Below are positions 53,693-64,000 of a stretch of DNA of 64,000 bases, piece after piece. Positions within the stretch are counted from its first letter, which is position 1. Every line of letters starts with the position of its first letter. Source of the stretch: Heligmosomoides polygyrus polygyrus (lineage: Eukaryota > Nematoda > Chromadorea > Rhabditida > Heligmosomidae); contig OX377202.1 in the NCBI GenBank assembly GCA_947396885.1, positions 5,394,001 through 5,458,000 of the forward strand, written 5' to 3'. The notes beneath the pieces were generated by a model. The model was not told the DNA's origin, searched no databases, and saw only the letters and a list, made by a program, of their open reading frames with translations. Position numbers and translations under genes: made by a program.

Positions 53693-54793
53693 TTTCGATC
53701 TCCCATGGAATTTCAAGTTGGGACCAGGATCATTAGAAAGAGCTCTGAATGCTGATTACGAATGTGGGTGTCAAAATTACAAAATGAAACTCCTGAGCGA
53801 GTTATGGCCTGCCGAAATCGATGGCCTCAACACAGGTTGGCTGTGCGGCGCACCGGGCGCGAGAGTGGTGAGTCATTGGGGCTCTGTAGGAAGGGCTCGC
53901 CAGTTGCGGCGGGGGCGCAGGAGTGGTTCTCCCGCTCATCGGGCGCGACGTCCTTGGTTCGGTTCCCGTTACTGCAGCCTTTTTTTTGCAAATCATTTGA
54001 CTTTGATGTGAATTATCTTCTTTTGTTGTGAATTATGACACGTGTCTGACTAAATAGCCGGGAAAACTACCATACACGTTTGTAAAAATGGTTGGAGGCA
54101 AAAACTGATATGGTGACATTTTTATTTACTTTGGCACCCCAAATTCAACGAGAAGAATGGACACCACCTTTGCTGGTGAAAAGGACATAGTGAGTGAAGA
54201 AAAGTAGTAGATCAACGGCATTTTCTTCTTCCTCATCATACAATCTACTCACTTTTTTACTTCACACATTTTTTTGCTTTGTTCCATGAATGCCAAGGTT
54301 GTTAGAAATACCTCTAGTTATTCAATATATGATTTGGACTCTATTTGTGCAAAATAGTGAATTAAAATGTCGCCATAACAATTTTCCTTCAAGCATTTTG
54401 ACAAACGTGTGTGGTAGTTTTCCCGGCTATTTAATCTGGCACGTGTTATAATTCAGAACAAAAGGTCAATTCGAAGATAAATTATGATTTGCAAAAAGAC
54501 GGGCAGCAACGGGAACCGAACCGACGACGTCGCACACGACCAGTGAGCACCACCCCTGCGCCACCGCCGCAGCTGGCGGTCCGTCCTTACGGAGCCCCGA
54601 TGACTCATCACTGTCGCGCCCGGTGCGTCGTATAGCCAGCCTGTGGTGAGGCCCCCGATTTCGGTAGGCCATAACTCGCTCAGGAGTTTCATTTTGCAAT
54701 TTTGACACCCATATTCGTAATCAGCATTCCGAGCTCTTTCTAATGATCCAGGTCTCAACTTGAAGTTCCATGGGAGGTCGAAACCCTTCCCTA
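53693..54793. mobile_element. Long inverted-repeat element with tRNA-like promoter in each arm
   Basis: Arms of about 400 bp (53693-54095 and about 54385-54793) are inverted copies with roughly 85 percent identity by eye; ends TAGGGAAGGGTTTCGA and complement. Each arm contains a tRNA-like head: A box TGGCGCAGGGGTGG (right arm), B box GGTTCGGTTCCCGTT and a T-run terminator. The unique centre of about 290 bp is AT-rich without ORF. TA at both ends may be the target. Confidence 0.82.
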
Positions 54794-55278
54794 GTAAGTA
54801 GAAGCATTAAAAAACAGCGACAGCACAGATTGAACTAAACTGCATTCCCTAATTCTCAATACATCCGTACGTAAACATGAAACTTGCCTCCCAATCAATA
54901 CCATTCTTGTACGAGGGCTCCACAAGATATCTGAACATTATTTTTAGACGCTCATAACAACGTCTTCAAATTTTTTGAGATGTGCAGACCTTATGTATGA
55001 ATTGAGCGCTGTGGTAGTTCTTTCAGAATTCTGAGGTTGTTTCCAGCACCAACCATTACCATAGAATTCAAAGCTTGAGTTTGCAGTCAGACAGTGTGCG
55101 TCGAGAAAAACTGAGGAGCATTCGTGATCTGGAGTTAGATCGCTACATCAACTTCCTGTGAGTATTTCCTGCTGACATATTCGTAGCGGTACAGCATAAC
55201 AGAAGACAGCAAAATCTATCAATCTTTTATGAGGCGCTGGAAACCTACAGTGCTTCACATAAAGCTCGCTACAGACAC
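54794..55278. other. Unassigned sequence
   Basis: No recognised gene or repeat. Confidence 0.3.
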
Positions 55279-57630
55279 CGATTGATAAACTGTCGTCGTA
55301 GACAACAGCGATGTGCTTAAGGAGAATTGATCCGTGGTGTATTATCGACATTTGCGAGAAGAAAATCAAAATCATGTAGCCGTATGCCATGCCTAAAAGA
55401 ATTTTGAATACCGCTATCATCTATTTTTTTCTAATTATCTCTTAATAATCACATTGTTTTACGCATATACACCAGGGATGAGCGGATTAACCGTTATCCG
55501 TTATCCGTTATCCGGTTTCCGGCGGGTTTTGGCCTATCCGTTTTGTTGTCCGTTATCCGGTGGTTTTTGGCCGGATAACGAACAACAAAATCTGGCACCC
55601 TTATGATTACTTAGTTGAATATAAGGACAATTTTTAAAAATCGTTTTGTGTTTTATCCACTGATAGTCAATATATGTTAGCAATGCTAGGTCGGTGCCTT
55701 CTCTCAGTTCTCAATGGCATCATTAGGCCAAACTATCAACCTGCTCGTAGCGCGGCCCGACAAAACACTGCCTTGCTCATTTCTATTTGTGGGGTTTTCA
55801 CCAAAATTCCTTCTTGCATAATGGTCTGAAAAAAAACCTGTCGGTTAGAGGAGAAAGGAATAAACCTTCATACGAATCACTTCGTTTCAAGGATGTGTCA
55901 GATATTCATCTTCTTATTCATCTTCTTGTACACGATCTTTTAGCTCATTGAAACTATGTTTGGCATGTGCATAAGTTTCGAATGGTGGGAGGAAAGCCAG
56001 TACTTTAATATTCTATCCTATCCTACTATATATAAAAAAGCATTAGTCCGTCTGTCCGAGTGTGTGTGTATGTGTGTCACAAACCTGTGTGAACCAGTAA
56101 AACATGTCAAGCGTGTAAAGGTGACCTGTCAAGGCTATCCTCATGTGCAGTGGACGGAAACGAACCAAAATTAGCAGGAAATGACCAGCTTGGACAAATA
56201 AGTGGAAATATTCGAGCGGACAACCACTATTGATCGATAGTGTCAATTTCGACCGGAGTTGTTGTTCAACACCACGATTTGACCAATCGGGATGCGATTA
56301 TGATTATGCCGGATGAGGAGACCAATATTAATTCGATGGTATCGATTTTTCGACCGTAGTTATCGGTTTTCGCCCAAATTTATCAATTGGTGTGGGAGTC
56401 ACACGACAGTTTCTTCGAGTGAATTACTCCCGCATGCAGGAAACACTCCAATATAAAGAGATTCATACAGTTTCAAGAACAAGATAACAGTATCGATTGA
56501 CCGAATAACCGATCGACTATCAATTTTTCTGCAGATTTGATCCTTCGGAGTGGGAATAGCACTAATGAGGTGGGCAGCGGACAATGCTTACGTCAATCGT
56601 TTTGAGGATCTTCCCTTACTCTATTCTGTGTAATAAGCAAGATTAGTTTTTTCTTCTCTAATGGGGCCGAAGGGTCAATAAACCGTCGTGTCCACGGCGT
56701 TTTGTTTTCGAAGTTTGGGCCGAAGTCCCAACCAGACGTTTTGAGGCCGATAGGTTTACGGGTAGTTGCTGAGCAGTAGAAGCAGCTGTTGACAAGCTGC
56801 AGGTTCAATACTGGTTACGTACTTGGGCAATGACTTGAGGTGACCAGCCGATGGACAGTCAGTGCATTAACATTCCCGTCCAATCCTGATACCTAGCTGG
56901 TAGTCCGAACCAAGAACATTGAGTCGGAGTGCATGCGAACGTCGGCGCCTTCTCAGAGTGCGCTACTTCGCACCTCGAAGAAAAACCGATAACAAGGTTA
57001 AAAGTGGCTCACTTGACATGTGACGAGGACGATGTTACAAATCCCGACCTACTATTAGAGAAAGAATGGTTTAAAATTAGTTTTAATTTTTGTTGTTTGT
57101 TCGTTATCCGTTTTTCCGTTATCCGGCCATTTTTGGGAAAAATTATCCGTTATCCTTTATCCGGGTTTCAAAATTTTATTATCCGCTCATCCCTGATATA
57201 CACGCTGCTGTTACTGCTTCACCAGTTTGCATTTTCCTCAAATCCCATGTCATATTCTAGGACTAACAATAAGACTAGGCGCTTAGGCTAAGTGATAAGG
57301 TCTTGTGCATGATTTATATGATGAGAGAGCGAACCTCGGAACACGTTTCCGTATTGTGCGAAGACATAGACAAGTCCATTTCTAGTGTACTGCGAAACGA
57401 AAAGAACGACACATAACGTTGGGTGGACAAGTAATAGAAGTGTTAACAAATATATAATGACAAATGCCACTGGAAATAGCGGAATTTGGTGTAGCGCAGA
57501 CGATGCATGCGAAGTCACTCACTTCCTCCATTCGAAACAACTTGCGCTGGGAATACCCAGTAGTCATTCATTAATGGAAGCACACACATTATGGAAAGAA
57601 TGTCCAAGACTGTTTTCATGCGCGTATCTT
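55279..57630 (-). CDS. Polytopic membrane protein exons split by a hAT element
   Basis: Exons 57523-57630, 57335-57469 and 55279-55392 join in phase 1 each time. The frame gives MKTVLDILSIMCVLPLM, VFPAQVVSNGG, AFVIIYLLTLLLLVHPTLCV, VSQYTRNGLVYVFAQYGNVF and GYMILIFFSQMSIIHHGSIL. Two or three hydrophobic helices are visible; no catalytic motif. Upstream and downstream exons are missing. It may be the 5' part of the receptor-like gene or of a tandem paralogue. The hAT insertion (55473-57195) lies in the second intron. Confidence 0.5.
55473..57195. mobile_element. Non-autonomous hAT element, 1723 bp
   Basis: Ends CAGGGATGAGCGGATTAA and TTATCCGCTCATCCCTG with a perfect 8-bp target duplication ATATACAC (55465-55472 and 57196-57203). 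Both subterminal regions carry clusters of CCGTTATC, likely transposase binding sites. No transposase ORF. A decayed SINE (56829-56966) sits inside. Confidence 0.93.
56829..56966 (-). repeat. Decayed SINE inside the hAT element
   Basis: ATGACTTGAGGTGACCAGCC, AGTCCGAACCAAGAACATTG and AGAGTGCGCT follow the minus-strand SINE with many changes. Confidence 0.65.
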
Positions 57631-57859
57631 CTGCAATGTTTTGTTTAGTCGTCAAACGAAATGTATACTGCTTGCTATTTCAATTAAAATTGGAAGCTTT
57701 AAATCAGCGTTTTTGATAAACCTTGGCCTTCGTTAGCATGGTGGAATATTACTTTCTTACTTAACTTATTTTAAGGCACATATACTAAACAAGAAAACAC
57801 AAAAGTCAATTGTAAGAAAGAAGGTACAAAAGTTACGTTTTTTATAGTTATAGTTACGG

Positions 57860-58330
57860 AGTGTTTTGCAGCAAAATATCAGCCTGTCACTAACCATCAT
57901 ACTATATAATAAAGCGCTAAGAGCTATCGATCTGCGACGTGCAGAAGTTAGTCACAAGATAGCGGGAAATACATCTTCTACGTGGCTGGGGATTCAGAAG
58001 ACATGCCGAGCACGTCATCTAATGTGCGTGAGGGTTCAGAAGACTTGCCGAACATGTCGCCCTCAGCGTGCCTGGATTTAGATGATCGTTGACGGAAGTG
58101 CTTCGCAGCAGGAGAGAAGGCAATCAATATCGATCCATATTATCGATTTTCTCTCAGATTTAACCGATCAGGGTGAGAGACACGCAAGTGTTGTGTCCGA
58201 CCGACTGCTTCACGTCAGTTGGGAGGTTCCAATGGGAGGCAAATATCAATCGATTTTATCGGTTTCTAGACCGGTTATTTCGGTTTTCTCCCATATTTAA
58301 CACAAGTGCTCCGACACGCCTGACGGCGTG
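57860..58330. repeat. Repeat block with inverted 43-bp minisatellite units
   Basis: Begins near CATACTATATAATAAAGCGC, like TCCTACTATATATAAAAAAG at 56018, a start reminiscent of Helitrons (weak). 57980-58090 holds two to three units GATTCAGAAGACATGCCGAG, complementary to the minisatellite at 45.97 kb. 58120-58320 shares ATCGGTTTTC and TCCCATATTTA motifs with 56320-56410. Confidence 0.5.
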
Positions 58331-58579
58331 TCTCGCACTTGCGCGCTTCGCGCGACTTTGTAGCATCACTGTGATCTATGGAAAGTAGTTTTTGTAGAAC
58401 ATAAAATTCGCTAGCATCTAGGACTTTGTGCGTACTTTATCGGAATCAAGCCCTTCACCACTTCGGTACCTTCATCATAGGCATTCTCTCCGGACCGGCC
58501 AGTAATGTCATTGGTTTGTGCTGCGCAGTACTTCTGACCTTTCCTCCGCGATCGTTCTCATACTTAACAGCTAGCGTTT

Positions 58580-59570
58580 CAAGTTCTCGTTGACATGTCT
58601 TCCGAAGCCAGGTTCCCCTCTCTCGTTTTTTCTTACTGGATCTAATTGCTGGTCCGCCTTTACTGTCCCCTGTCCTCTCCCCCTCTTTAGTTCCCCACCT
58701 TCCTGGTCCCAACTCCTGTCACACTTCCTTGTTTCCACTATTGACCCCCTACTGGTCTCTTCTTGCTGGCTTCGCCATCCTGGTCCCTCCTCCAAGTTCT
58801 TCCTTTCCTTCCTGGTCGCTCTCCTGGTCCACCATAGAGATTACCCTTACCGCTCTTCTCCACCACCTCCTTAGTGGTGCTCACATGCTCACGGCGCGGT
58901 CAGTGACACGTGTTCAGAATCAGGGTGCTTGCTGCACGACGAAGGGGGCCCGTTTTCTGAATCAAGAAGCTCATAAGCGCGCGCAGTCGTCGCTGTGTCG
59001 AGCATGAAGAGGCTATGCAAATAGCAGATTCCTTGTTCTCCGTATGAATTCCCTTACGGCTCCCTTCTTGTTGGTTCCCCGTCCTGGTCCCGCCTCCAGG
59101 TCCCTTCTTCCAGGTAGATCCCTCTCTCCCTCGGAATCCTCCTTACTACTCTACCCCACTAAGTAGCCCTCCCACGCTCACTACACGACAACGGCGAGCG
59201 AACGCCCATCGCGCGACATCGGTGTCACATCTTCTAAATCCGGCCTCCCTTACTGGAAATGGATCCCCTTGCTGATCCTCCTTACTTCCCCCCCCCCACC
59301 CCCGATTGGTAACTCCGTGCTGTTCCCTCTTTATTGCCTGAACCCTTCTTGGTGCCACCTCCAGGCCTGCTTTATTGTTCCCCCTATCGACCCTCCCGAT
59401 GCTCCTCCTGGTCGCTGTCTCCTGATCGCCGGTTCTCCACCCTCAAAGTCCCCCTTCTACCCTTACCCCTTTAGTATTCTTCTCATGCTAATGGCACGAA
59501 GCCGGCTTCTGAATCTGGACGCTCAGAAACGCGCGTAGGTGCTGTTGTGTTAAGTAGTAAAAGGCTGCGT
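58580..59570. repeat. Pyrimidine-rich tandem DNA, about 570-bp period
   Basis: Strongly C/T-rich with many CTGGTCCC motifs, as at 45.9 kb. Two unit ends align: TTCTGAATCAAGAAGCTCAT (58958) and TTCTGAATCTGGACGCTCAG (59504), each followed by similar GCGCG sequence. Long frames here reflect composition bias, not genes. Confidence 0.65.
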
Positions 59571-59636
59571 TGCCCCTGCTGCAGCAACATCCCACGTTCA
59601 ATAGCAAATTTTGCCCGCGCTGTAGATGATGAGGCG

Positions 59637-59750
59637 TTAGATCATCTACCGAGCTTGCTGTGGGTAATGCGGCGTATCTCACTTCGGTTAGATCACTCGA
59701 CCGCTCTCGCTGTGAATGATGCGGCGTACCTCACTTCGGTTAGATCACTC
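59637..59750 (+). repeat. Tandem repeat, period about 52 bp
   Basis: Two and a part copies of GTTAGATCA(C/T)C to TGCGGCGTA(T/C)CTCACTTCG. Confidence 0.85.
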
Positions 59751-59809
59751 CACTGACAAACTCTTCTATATATAGGTGGTGATATCGGGGTGAGAGAGGC
59801 GCGGATATA

Positions 59810-60380
59810 CAAGGTGCGTAAAAAGTATTGAAGTACTAAACGAAAAATAACAAAACATTATAAAATTTAACAAGTTTATATACAAAACGTCAACAATGAT
59901 CTAGCGAACAGAATAACATCACTTGCATTCTATATGAGCTTCTTTGCTGCGAATGCAGGGGCGAAGACGTAGTACTACTGATTTATCTGCACTCCTGTGT
60001 CCACGAAAACGAGAGACGCTTGTGGTGAATGTACAAACCATGATACTGGCCGTATACGCCTCCCTTGCAGCGAGCCTTCCGCCAGAATTAGCACTTTGGA
60101 GGTCCTTGAAGAGTATGTAACACTTTTACAAGTTGAATGCACAAAAGTATCAAGTCACTGAAGATCAAAGCATAAAGCGAAATCGACGTGGACTACTTGC
60201 GGCGCACCGTCGATGCCTTTCCTCGTCGTCTTCTCCCCTGCATTCGCAGCAGAGAAGCTCATATAAAATAATGTGATGCTATTCTGTTTGCTAAATCATT
60301 ATTGACATTTTGTGTATAAGGTTATTAAATGTTATTTCTAACGTTTATGTTTAGTGCGTCAATACTTTTTACGAACCCTG
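59810..60380. mobile_element. MITE with long terminal inverted repeats, mariner-like ends
   Basis: Left CAAGGTGCGTAAAAAGTATT and right complement CAGGGTTCGTAAAAAGTATT; similarity continues inward for about 150 bp on each side. TA precedes the left end. 571 bp, no ORF. Confidence 0.85.
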
Positions 60381-60689
60381 AATGGCCTCACATCAGGTGG
60401 AAAGTTTCAGTAGCGAAGCCAATATGGGGACACGCCGTTAGGCATAGCCGATAGAATAGGCGTGACGAAGCACTGTCGGGTATATCACAGAGTTTTCCAC
60501 CCATGACTGTTTTGTTTAAGAGGATCGGTCTGATGGTGAGCTGTCGATCAGCGCCGCATACCAAAGACAATGCCGTTATTTCCGCACGCTCCCCTTACAC
60601 AAAAAGCTAATATCACTACATAGCATATCATTACCAGGGCTCAGAAGTAGTTAATGCTGTCTCTCGCAAGAAACCAAAGTGTTCTCAAG
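60381..60689. other. Unassigned sequence
   Basis: No recognised gene or repeat. Confidence 0.3.
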
Positions 60690-61195
60690 AATTTGGGGCT
60701 GACAAAGCCAACGAATTCTTTCCTTCCGAGTGCGGGATGTTTTTTTAATTCTTGCCTTCACGCACCAGAGGTGGTTCCTTTAAACTCAAAGCTTCACCTG
60801 TAAGATCTGGCATCAGGTCTAGATTATTTTGCCAAAGGGCTATTTCCCGGCTTAACCAACTAATTGCTAAAGGCGGATTGTCGTTACACTTGAATTCATT
60901 CCAAAAACTGGATAACCTGACGTTGGGCATTCTCATTAGTTGTTATTTTTTATGTTGCTGATTTCGTATGTCTCAGGTGCTTAGCTCTCTGTTTTACTTT
61001 TACTACTTTTAGGTTCTTAGTCTTAGGCTCTCCAGCCAATTAGTTTTCTACGTTTATTTCATTCCTTCCTTTGTTCCTAAATTTTCTATTCTTTGTTTCT
61101 AGCTATTGCTGTTGTTTGTGTTTGCGTTGTTGTATGCCCACGCATGCGTAAGCGTGAGTCCATTAAATAATAAATAAATAAAAATAATAAATGTG
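60690..61195 (+). pseudogene. CR1-like LINE 3' end with TAAA tail
   Basis: The frame near 60752-60935 gives PSRTRGGSFKLKASPVRSGI and SLHLNSFQKLDNL, the LINE C terminus. A T-rich 3' UTR follows, and a TAAATAATAAATAAATAAAA tail is at about 61163-61192. Confidence 0.72.
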
Positions 61196-61199
61196 GTAG

Positions 61200-61347
61200 C
61201 AGACTTGTGTGAGAAGGATAAAATACTAGCCATCGACTAGCCCCTGCAAGCAAGCTAATTACGCATTCAAACAATTTCCGCAACAGAAGTAGAACGATTA
61301 CAGCATTTTAAACAGGGGTTGACTAAAGTCGATCTTTGTCCTTTATC
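61200..61347 (+). repeat. Decayed SINE 3' half next to the LINE tail
   Basis: AGACTTGTGTGAGAAGGATA, ATTACGCATTCA, ACAGAAGTAGAACG and TCCTTTATCCTTATTG follow the SINE body and tail. Confidence 0.7.
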
Positions 61348-61468
61348 CTTATTGTCCCACTCAGACATGGTGTGAAGATACCAGTCTAGGAGCAAAGTGA
61401 AATGTGATAAGATGCCATGCATAAGATGCCAAAGGAAACCCTTCGTCGCTCCAGATTGCCACAGATAA

Positions 61469-62177
61469 CTAAATGAGGATTCCTAAGACATAGAAAACAC
61501 TAGTCTTTCCAAAAAACGTTGGTTGTTTATGGTTTTCGTCATATTTTAGGGTAACGGTTGAAGTTCTTCCGGCACGAGAAATTAGAGATAAGTCAATACT
61601 GAAAGTATCAAAGGCGATTGTCTGGAAAGCGGTAAAAACACCGTCGTCAGGACTCCGATGGCCCTGTGAAACCGTATTATAAAATTAACGATTCCACGCA
61701 CTTTCCTATACTTCCAAGCAAAGCGATTGATAAAATCACGTGTAGCGAAGACACCGAGTTCATAAGTGGCTATTTTCTTTAAAGTTTCTCGTCAATTTAG
61801 CTTTCACTTATTTGGGTCACAATTTCAAAGTGCTTACGTGACTTAGATCTCGCTCCCCTTTTGTCTCGTCTTGCTGCGTCCTAAACAACACAGTATGCCA
61901 TACGTTGGAATTATTAGGAAAGAGGGTAGAAAGAGTGGACTTCTCGTAAAAACATGAATGTTACCGAAGATACACGAGAAGGCTCCAGTCCTTCGATGTC
62001 CTAAATAAAGTTGACATTTAAGAAAACACAAGCTTATTTTTATTTCTTCTGCAGGCCAAACTATATGGCCTAGCTAGAGAGTGAGTTTAGAGAAAGAGTT
62101 GCGCATCAATAATCTCACAATTAACTTACTCCAATGCCTGTAACGAGGTCTTCTTTAACAGACGACTCAAAAGCCTC
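61469..62177 (-). CDS. Unrecognised host gene, four exons
   Basis: Exons 62130-62177, 61966-62000, 61838-61880 and 61469-61663 join in phase (0, 2, 0). Donors are GTAAGT, GTAACA and GTAAGC; acceptors are CTTTTAG, TATTTAG, TGTTTAG and TTTCACAG. The frame reads EAFESSVKEDLVTGIG, DIEGLEPLVYL, TQQDETKGERDLSH, GHRSPDDGVFTAFQTIAFDT, then DLSLISRAGRTSTVTLKYDE before the stop. It is soluble-looking, acidic and without clear motifs. The last 20 residues could be intron read-through if the GTTACC after STV is a donor. Earlier exons are not identified. Function unknown. Confidence 0.5.
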
Positions 62178-62799
62178 CTAAAAGCGCATTCATTGAAATT
62201 TTTCCAACTAATGATAGCGTATAACAGCGAATAGCTCAGTAATTACCCGAAAAAACCACCATTTAATAGCACAATAAATACCGTCCAGTGATATCACTCA
62301 AAGGTTTGCAAAAACATTTGTTGAATGGTAGGTATTAAGTAGGAATCTATCCTAGTTGCACATAACTAAACATAATGTAACAAAATGACTACGGATTCAA
62401 GGAGCGGGTTCTAGAGGGCAACGTAGGGTGCAAGCTGACAAAATTCACAGAAAAAAAAATACAGCAAAACAAAAGGAAATTCAAAAACAATGTGCGCCCC
62501 CACTACGGTGGATCCGGGTTATAACATGTCAGGCGGCGGTCACTACGCCGCAAGCGACTTTACGTGTCCCCTCACATGATAGATCCCATTATAACATGTC
62601 AGCCGGCGGTCAGAGGTGTATGAATCATTTGTTTGTTTGTTTTTAGGTCCCACTTTGTTCTCTTTGAGTTGCTTCGTGAATCCCAGGTGAATTTGTTGCA
62701 TTATGTTTATTTATGTGCTCCCCGACTAGGATAGATCATTAAGTAATGTCGTGCTACGCTCTGAAATATCATGCGTGACCGATGGCGCTGTCGCCATCG
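62178..62799. other. Unassigned; short direct repeats at 62519 and 62588
   Basis: TTATAACATGTCAGGCGGCGG at 62519 recurs with one change at about 62590. Otherwise nothing recognised. Confidence 0.4.
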
Positions 62800-63880
62800 T
62801 ATAGGCTGTGGTGTACTTCCATCCGCTCTATTGAAGCTGGATTGCACGGCGACGGCGACGTGCGTCGCGTGGCATCACAGTCGCTGGGCCTGAGTCCAGC
62901 CTTTCTAAGCAGATTCGAAAGACCTCAGTAAGTCGAATTCAACTGCCAGTGTGGCCTCGCAGTGATTCCAACTCCTTCATCCGGCTCTACGGCTTCAAAC
63001 CAACCTAAAGCACAGGCTGGAGACAATTCCAAGGTTGTGTTAGGCCTCCTCAAAAACAATTCAGTGCTTGGGCGATTCTGGTCCTCACTTCATCCTTTCG
63101 GAGACCCTGCAGACGTATACCTGCGCGAAATTTCGACAAAGAAGGCATGAAGGGGCTGCGGGAGTCGAAAAGGTCTATGTTATACGCAGTGCGTAGCAGC
63201 CCGTGCAACACTGTCGCCGACGTCGCCGACAACAGCGTCCGCGAAGTATAAGGCCTGTGTTATACTTCGGCGACGCTGTGTGGCGCGGGCTGCTCGATTG
63301 CGACAACGCTTTCCGCGAAATCGGCTGTGCGGTCCGCCACTACAGCGACAGTGAAGTCCCGTATAGAAAGCATGAAACTTCCGCCTCCATCAGTGATAGT
63401 TGGTTGCATTGCATCGCCGAGGCCGTCGTAGTAGTAGGCTAGCCTCTGGTATACTCTCGCGTCGCACCAACGAGCGGTCGCCGGTGCGACGCTGGTGTAT
63501 GCCAAAGGCCCTAAAGCATACACGCACTTCTGAGGCAAATCAACGGCCCTATCTTAACCATAGGGCAGAGACGCAGAGCTTGCCGCCAGCAGCGAGCGAT
63601 GCCGTTCCGCAGCACCTTTTGCGGCGAGATGTTTGACTCATGATTCACACCTTTACTGCTGGCGCACCGTTCTGTTTGCGCTCCAGCCGACTGCTGCAGG
63701 GATCGGCTACAGCGCAGACAGAAGGCGGGAAAGCGAATAGCAGCAGTAGGTCTCGACTAGAAAAAGTGCAGTGTCTCTGGCGTTTGCCGCCCGCAAAACT
63801 CAAGTGTGCGTAGACGGCGTATCTCACGAGTTTTGCCGCTCGCCACCTGCCGCTTGCCGCAAAAGTGTGCGGAGGCCTAT
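62800..63880. repeat. Cluster of GC-rich palindromic MITEs
   Basis: Head-to-head ends around 63250 (CGCGAAGTATAAGGCC then GTTATACTTCGGCG), a hairpin at 63445-63510 (TATACTCTCGCGTCGCACC and GGTGCGACGCTGGTGTAT), and GTGTGCGGAGGCC at 63870. Same style as 13293, 14843 and 41974. Confidence 0.6.
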
Positions 63881-64000
63881 ACACTGATCGGATTGATATC
63901 AGGCCCAATCGATCACGAGCGGCGTTGGTGCAGTGTGGAATCGCCGGGCAATGAATGTTGCAGGCTATGGTCAGGCTTGAGGCACGCGTCTATAAAAGCC

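Noticed and set aside
58455..59538. Long frames rich in Pro/Leu/Ser on both strands
   Set aside because: The DNA is pyrimidine-rich tandem repeat; the frames reflect composition.
61653..61663. Identical GGCCATCGGAG at two exon starts (8.18 and 61.66 kb)
   Set aside because: Only 11 bp with unrelated surroundings; likely chance.
1..64000. CRISPR arrays, bacterial operons, phage genes
   Set aside because: Spliced exons, SINEs, LINEs and mariners show a nuclear eukaryotic genome; no spaced short palindromic array is present.

Overview
The window is eukaryotic and looks like nematode DNA, most likely from a strongylid such as a hookworm. Several things point there. Split genes have very short introns or phase-matched exons with GTAAGT-type donors and TTTCAG-type acceptors. 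RTE and CR1-like LINEs and many mariners are present. A mariner copy is of the type closest to human Hsmar1, the group that includes the hookworm element bandit. Exons that look like nematode seven-transmembrane receptors occur on the minus strand. The window is dominated by transposable elements, and host genes survive as small exons scattered among them.

Layout: 1-4.1 kb is a nearly intact two-ORF CR1-like LINE (minus) with a tRNA-type SINE in or next to its 5' end, followed by an RTE 3' fragment. 6-8.5 kb holds foldback MITEs, a CR1 tail and a small split gene with a CxxC motif. 10-15 kb is a field of MITEs and SINEs. 14.6-18.1 kb has a long direct repeat around an env-like ORF, an LTR and gag-like zinc knuckles. 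19-20.5 kb is a Penelope-like element with a degenerate hammerhead-like motif. 20.9-30.1 kb (minus) is a complete nine-exon protein phosphatase 1 gene coding for 309 residues; its introns hold a mariner, MITEs, an (AT)n tract and duplications. 30.7-33.5 kb is an RTE element nested in a mariner-like transposon. 33.7-37.2 kb holds CR1, SINE, MITE and RTE pieces. 38.7-39.6 kb (minus) is an unrecognised split gene.

42.5-48.2 kb (minus) holds seven phase-matched exons of a polytopic receptor-like protein. Their introns contain a 1279-bp Hsmar1-like mariner, a hairpin tRNA-like locus, a 200-N assembly gap in a minisatellite, a satellite array and an LTR relic. 53.7-54.8 kb is a long inverted repeat with a tRNA-like promoter in each arm. 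55.3-57.6 kb holds more membrane-protein exons split by a 1.7-kb hAT element with a perfect 8-bp target duplication. 58-59.6 kb is pyrimidine-rich tandem DNA related to the 45.9-kb minisatellite. 61.5-62.2 kb (minus) is an unrecognised four-exon gene, and 62.8-63.9 kb is a cluster of GC-rich palindromic MITEs.

The host genes do not form an obvious pathway. The clearest biology is the phosphatase gene, the receptor-like exons, and the variety of mobile DNA, much of it nested with recoverable target duplications. All splice models were built by eye from frame, phase and splice consensus and need transcript support.
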